Under the pieces are notes generated by a model. It was not told the DNA's origin. It did no database searches and saw only the letters and a program-made list of their open reading frames with translations. Positions 13,719 through 16,331 of a stretch of 16,331 nucleotides of DNA are shown here, piece by piece (position 1 is the stretch's first letter; each line of letters begins with the position of its first letter). This DNA comes from CAKSST01 sp045535505 (lineage in GTDB: Bacteria; Bacillota; Clostridia; Oscillospirales; Acutalibacteraceae): the NCBI GenBank assembly GCA_045535505.1, contig JAZSLU010000034.1, positions 1 through 16,331 on the forward strand. Direction: 5' to 3'. A program made the position numbers and the translations under genes.

Positions 13719-15077
13719 ATGTTTGATACACGTGATATTCTTGAAACAATATCCATGATTCAAAACGAAAATCTGGATATTCGTACTGTAACAATGGGCA
13801 TCTCTCTTCTTGAGTGTGCAAGCAGTGACATTGATACCGCCTGTCAAAAAGTGTATGACAAAATTACAAAGGCTGCAGGCAACCACGTTAAAGTTTGCGA
13901 GGGCATTGAAAAAGAGTATGGCATTCCCATAATTAATAAGCGCATTGCTGTAACACCCATTGCAATGCTTGCCGCCGCTTGTAAAAAGGGCGATATTGTT
14001 AAGTTTGCACACACCCTGCAAAAAGCCGCCGACGCTACCGGCGTTAACTTTATCGGCGGTTATTCCGCCTTGGTGCAAAAGGGTTTTAGCGAGGGCGATA
14101 TGCGCCTTATCGACAGCATTCCCGAAGCTTTGGCAACAACCGAAAACGTTTGCTCTTCGGTTAACATCGGTTCAACCAAAGCGGGTATTAATATGGACGC
14201 CGTTGCAAAAATGGGCCACATTATAAAACAAGCCGCTCTGCTTACAGCCGACCGCAACTCTATCGGTGCGGCAAAGTTGGTTGTTTTTTGCAACGCTCCC
14301 GAAGACAATCCCTTTATGGCGGGTGCTTTCCACGGCACAGGCGAGCCCGACTGTGTTATTAACGTAGGCGTTTCGGGTCCCGGTGTTGTACGTGCGGCAC
14401 TCGAAAAATCCAAAAACCTTGACCTTACAGGCGTTGCCGACCTTATAAAGAAAACGGCATTCAAAATCACCCGCATGGGACAAATGGTTTCAGCCGTTGC
14501 CTCCGAGCGTTTGGGTGTTCCATCAGGCATTGTCGATTTATCACTTGCCCCCACACCCGCTATTGGCGACTCGGTTGCTCACATTCTTGAACAAATCGGT
14601 CTGGAAGAATGCGGCGCTTGCGGCACAACTGCCGCACTCGCAATGCTTAACGATGCTGTTAAAAAAGGTGGCGCTATGGCTACATCGCACGTTGGCGGTC
14701 TTTCGGGCGCTTTTATTCCGGTCACCGAAGATGCGGGTATGATTTCTGCCGCAGAAAACGGCACACTGTGCATTGAAAAGCTTGAGGCTATGACGGCTGT
14801 TTGCTCGGTTGGTCTTGATATGATAAACATACCTGGCGACACACCCGACGAGGTTATTTCTGCTATTATTGCAGATGAAGCCGCAATAGGTATGATAAAC
14901 TCCAAAACCACCGCCTGTCGTCTTATTCCTGCAATCGGCAAAACGGTTGGCGACCGTCTTGACTTTGGCGGTTTGCTTGGCGGCGGCCCTGTAATGAAGG
15001 TTAATACCTCCTCGCCAAAAGTGTTTATCGAGCGTGGCGGATGTATCCCCGCCCCCTTACAAGCATTAAGAAACTAA
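13719..15077 (+). CDS. UPF0210 (DUF711/PFL-like) family protein
   Basis: This 452-residue protein has the usual length for UPF0210. Family stretches include DIRTVTMGISLLECAS near the start, INKRIAVTPIAMLAAAC, CSSVNIGSTKAGINMDAVAK, FHGTGEPDCVINVGVSGPG, and the glycine-rich EECGACGTTAALAMLND and SHVGGLSGAFIPVTEDAGM. The fold is related to the glycyl-radical/anaerobic reductase barrel, but no enzymatic activity has been firmly assigned, and I see no C-terminal glycyl radical motif. GAGG precedes the ATG. It is cotranscribed with the ACT gene and closed by a terminator 6 nt after its stop. Confidence 0.92.
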   Translation: MFDTRDILETISMIQNENLDIRTVTMGISLLECASSDIDTACQKVYDKITKAAGNHVKVCEGIEKEYGIPIINKRIAVTPIAMLAAACKKGDIVKFAHTLQKAADATGVNFIGGYSALVQKGFSEGDMRLIDSIPEALATTENVCSSVNIGSTKAGINMDAVAKMGHIIKQAALLTADRNSIGAAKLVVFCNAPEDNPFMAGAFHGTGEPDCVINVGVSGPGVVRAALEKSKNLDLTGVADLIKKTAFKITRMGQMVSAVASERLGVPSGIVDLSLAPTPAIGDSVAHILEQIGLEECGACGTTAALAMLNDAVKKGGAMATSHVGGLSGAFIPVTEDAGMISAAENGTLCIEKLEAMTAVCSVGLDMINIPGDTPDEVISAIIADEAAIGMINSKTTACRLIPAIGKTVGDRLDFGGLLGGGPVMKVNTSSPKVFIERGGCIPAPLQALRN

Positions 15078-15082
15078 AAATT

Positions 15083-15115
15083 AAACGGCTTGGGATTGCC
15101 TAAGCCGTTTTTATT
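15083..15115 (+). terminator. Terminator of the ACT-UPF0210 operon
   Basis: A 12-bp stem (15083-15094 with 15099-15110, one G-U pair; arms AAACGGCTTGGG and CCTAAGCCGTTT) with loop ATTG, then TTATTAT. On the other strand the T tract is weaker, so it may also slow transcription of the convergent small gene. Confidence 0.85.
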
Positions 15116-15147
15116 ATAAACATTTTAAAAAGTTATTAAATAGACCG

Positions 15148-15282
15148 TTATATCTTTTTTATTCTAACAGGCTTACCGCACTCGAAAACATAATCAATAT
15201 AGGGTTTTGCCTCGTCATAGTTGTTATAATCTCTGCACCCTGCAATTACAACTCTTTTTGTGGGTAATTTCTTCTTGAACAT
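15148..15282 (-). CDS. Miniature DUF2493/SLOG-like protein, apparently internally deleted
   Basis: This 44-codon gene has an excellent ribosome binding site (GAGGTGTG, 5 nt before the ATG). Its N-terminal half, MFKKKLPTKRVVIAGCRDYN continuing NYDEAKPYIDYVFE, matches the first strand and helix of DUF2493-type SLOG proteins, whose signature is VIAGSRD/VIAGCRD-x-NNY. The last ten residues, CGKPVRIKKI, look like the normal C-terminus of the same family (GKPVRV-x-I). Full-length relatives are, from memory, roughly 120-140 residues, so the ligand-binding middle is missing. It may be an in-frame deletion remnant or a genuine micro-protein. It sits directly behind a structured leader with a terminator, so its expression may be controlled by attenuation. 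Confidence 0.6.
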   Translation of the reverse strand: MFKKKLPTKRVVIAGCRDYNNYDEAKPYIDYVFECGKPVRIKKI

Positions 15283-15295
15283 AAACACACCTCAA

Positions 15296-15322
15296 TAAAA
15301 AAGCACACCCCGAAGAGTGTGC
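15296..15322 (-). terminator. UUCG-loop terminator ahead of the mini-SLOG gene
   Basis: On the minus strand GCACACTC-TTCG-GGGTGTGC is an 8-bp stem (one G-U pair) with the extra-stable C(UUCG)G tetraloop, followed by TTTTTTATTG. It stands only about 14 nt before the ATG and between the leader and the gene, so it would act either as an attenuator or as the end of an independent small RNA. Confidence 0.85.
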
Positions 15323-15465
15323 CGAAAAAGTGTTTCCCTCGGTTAGATTACCACATCACACCGAGACTATTTACCCATACAGGAGAATAGAGAGAACACC
15401 TTTTACCAAGGTAGTTTCTCCCTGTATGAGCAAAATTAGTCAGTTATTAAAATGTGATGTGGTAT
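15297..15465 (-). ncRNA. Candidate structured leader / small RNA with pseudoknot
   Basis: The predicted transcript starts near 15465. Its first 12 nt (TACCACATCACA, 15464-15453) are perfectly complementary to 15360-15349 (TGTGATGTGGTA). Between them, 15428-15376 folds into a hairpin with arms CATACAGGGAGAA and TTCTCCTGTATG (12 bp with one bulged base) capped by a small ACCTT/AAGGT stem. The segment 15365-15339 forms CTCGGT-N16-ACCGAG, whose loop contains the 3' arm of the 12-bp pairing. The two pairings therefore make a pseudoknot of up to 11 bp, or they compete. The UUCG terminator follows. I do not recognise a known riboswitch class. Candidate roles are an attenuator for the mini-SLOG gene or a stand-alone RNA. 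Confidence 0.65.
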
Positions 15466-15471
15466 GTTCAT

Positions 15472-15500
15472 ATAATAACACATTCCGTTTATTTTTGCAA
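15472..15500 (-). promoter_or_regulatory. Promoter of the structured leader RNA
   Basis: On the minus strand TTGCAA (15500-15495), a 17-nt spacer, and TATTAT (15477-15472). The predicted start, about 7 nt downstream of the -10, coincides with the first base of the 12-nt pairing arm, which supports an RNA beginning exactly there. Confidence 0.7.
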
Positions 15501-15525
15501 CTGTTGTTCAAAAAAGAATAGCCCC

Positions 15526-15568
15526 AAAAGAAAAACAAGGTTTGAGGTCGTTAAACCTCAAACCTTGT
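15526..15568 (-). terminator. Strong terminator after a decayed gene
   Basis: A perfect 14-bp stem (15535-15548 with 15555-15568; arms ACAAGGTTTGAGGT / ACCTCAAACCTTGT) is followed on the minus strand by TTTTTCTTTT. It ends transcription from the unknown gene and gene remnant to its right, and isolates the leader-RNA promoter. Confidence 0.9.
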
Positions 15569-15611
15569 AAATTAACAAAAGTATTGAACCCTTTTATTTA
15601 TGCGGATTTAA

Positions 15612-15711
15612 TTACTTGTTAATAGCTTCGTTAACCGCAACTGCTTTAAGCTTCAGTCATTTTAACCTGTGGGTTGTTATCAGCACCGATAAGACCCATC
15701 ATCCAAATAGC
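15612..15711 (-). pseudogene. Frameshifted 3' remnant of an unknown gene
   Basis: On the minus strand one frame reads AIWMMGLIGADNNPQVKMTE and hits a stop after GAAGCT. One extra base away, the reading continues KAVAVNEAINK and stops at 15612, 44 nt before a strong terminator. An in-frame stop lies directly upstream of the first residue. This is the composition of a real protein's C-terminal end that has lost its 5' part and gained a one-base frameshift. I cannot name the family. The missing body may have been replaced by the unknown gene to the right. Confidence 0.45.
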
Positions 15712-15764
15712 TTATATAATATCTTTGTTAGCTTATTGTTGATTTTTAAAGGCTTTTCTTGGAT

Positions 15765-16331
15765 TTATTCATTTGGAATATGTATCTCATATCCGTATCG
15801 TTTAAAATAATGAGTATTCATATCCCTAATCGTTCCTATAAAACCTTCTTCACCATCTATAGAGTTTGGTGTGCTATATCTTTCAAAATTTCTTGCTATG
15901 GTGTTTTCGGCTTCCTTTAAAATCAGTCTACAATTAAGTTTAAATGGCGCACGACCATAGGATTCTTCTTCCAGGTGGTTATGAAGCATTATTAAAAGGT
16001 GTTCTATCAAAGGTTCATAAAATTCATCTTTGAGTGCTTGGAGCATTGCTTTTTCAATGTTCTTCACGAATTGATCGTCTTTTGTTATTTTATATTTTTC
16101 ATACATTGCCTGCAAAGCTAGTGTGGGAGCGGGAGAACTAGAACCATATCCATCCGGTCTATTTATTGCATACAAAGGTTTACCTAGTACAAACTGGTCG
16201 AGTTCGTCAAAACCAATAGCACTATTCAGTGTACGTACAGCATACATCAAATATGGTGGCAAATGGTAATATGTTTCTCGTGGTGGCAAATGGTGATTTG
16301 TTTCTCGCTTTTTCTTCTCATCAATTTGTAA
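15765..16331 (-). CDS. Unknown protein, partial (5' end beyond the window)
   Basis: The frame is open from the right edge to its stop at 15765, giving at least 188 residues. No motif lets me name it. It begins with a repeated segment RETNHHLPP-RETYYHLPP and continues with YLMYAVRTLNSAIGFDELDQ, a helical middle (FVKNIEKAMLQALKDEFYEP, LIEHLLIMLHNHLEEESYG) rich in Leu, His and Glu, and a C-terminal part with ENTIARNFERYS and HYFKRYGYEIHIPN. There is no signal peptide or membrane span in the visible part. A TTG at 16289 exists in frame, but the open frame upstream and the repeat make an earlier start likely. Probably accessory cargo. Confidence 0.65.
   Translation of the reverse strand, partial: LQIDEKKKRETNHHLPPRETYYHLPPYLMYAVRTLNSAIGFDELDQFVLGKPLYAINRPDGYGSSSPAPTLALQAMYEKYKITKDDQFVKNIEKAMLQALKDEFYEPLIEHLLIMLHNHLEEESYGRAPFKLNCRLILKEAENTIARNFERYSTPNSIDGEEGFIGTIRDMNTHYFKRYGYEIHIPNE
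16254..16307. repeat. 27-bp in-frame tandem duplication
   Basis: Two adjacent 27-bp copies (16254-16280 and 16281-16307) differ at two positions. On the minus strand they encode RETYYHLPP and RETNHHLPP. Because 27 is a multiple of 3 the frame is kept. Further copies could lie outside the window only if interrupted, since the sequence right of 16307 does not continue the repeat. Confidence 0.9.

Noticed and set aside
13413..14078. Long minus-strand open frame opposite the ACT and UPF0210 genes
   Set aside because: The plus strand encodes two well-recognised families there; the antisense frame has no ribosome binding site and no sensible protein features.
1..16331. CRISPR arrays, tRNA or rRNA genes, insertion sequences
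   Set aside because: No spaced direct repeats, cloverleaf sequences, rRNA signatures or transposase genes were seen on either strand.

Overview
The window looks like a chromosomal stretch from a low-GC, spore-forming member of the Clostridia, probably an uncultured Oscillospiraceae/Ruminococcaceae-type anaerobe (my inference). It carries two sporulation genes (the 3' half of sigK and spoIIR), a Firmicutes-style dgt-dnaG-rpoD block, the MEP-pathway kinase ispE, strong AGGAGG-type ribosome binding sites and several TTG/GTG starts.

Region 1 (1-3199) is the right end of a mobile element inserted in sigK. It holds the start of a helix-turn-helix gene running off the left edge, a SLOG-type protein divergent from an XRE regulator, and a 609-residue large serine recombinase. 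The recombinase gene runs straight into the 3' half of sigK (3183-3551), with no 5' half in the window. This matches the skin-type arrangement, in which a recombinase excises an element to rebuild the late mother-cell sigma factor. The putative crossover (AACGA, 3195-3199) lies inside the last codons of the recombinase.

Region 2 (3552-5898) is a polar amino-acid ABC transporter operon on the minus strand (binding protein, permease, ATPase) with a near-consensus promoter. The lipoprotein binding protein reads as a circular permutant: its lobe-2 half comes first and its lobe-1 half last.

Region 3 (5906-10653) is a minus-strand information-processing block: dgt, dnaG, rpoD, a TSCPD-domain protein and an unknown 184-residue protein, mostly tightly spaced. 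Region 4 (10708-13289), also minus strand, carries ispE, spoIIR, rpmE and a YigZ/IMPACT protein. Region 5 (13374-15113) is a plus-strand pair, an ACT-domain protein and a UPF0210 protein, closed by a terminator.

Region 6 (15114-16331) is accessory and partly decayed. Read on the minus strand, it has an unknown gene open at the right edge with an in-frame 27-bp tandem repeat, a frameshifted gene tail with its own terminator, and then a promoter that drives a ~170-nt structured leader RNA. That RNA has a 12-bp long-range pairing that can form a pseudoknot and ends in a UUCG-loop terminator. Just downstream is a 44-codon gene that looks like an internally deleted DUF2493/SLOG protein.

The most notable items are the split sigK with its skin-like element, the permuted binding protein, and the structured leader RNA with its miniature SLOG gene.
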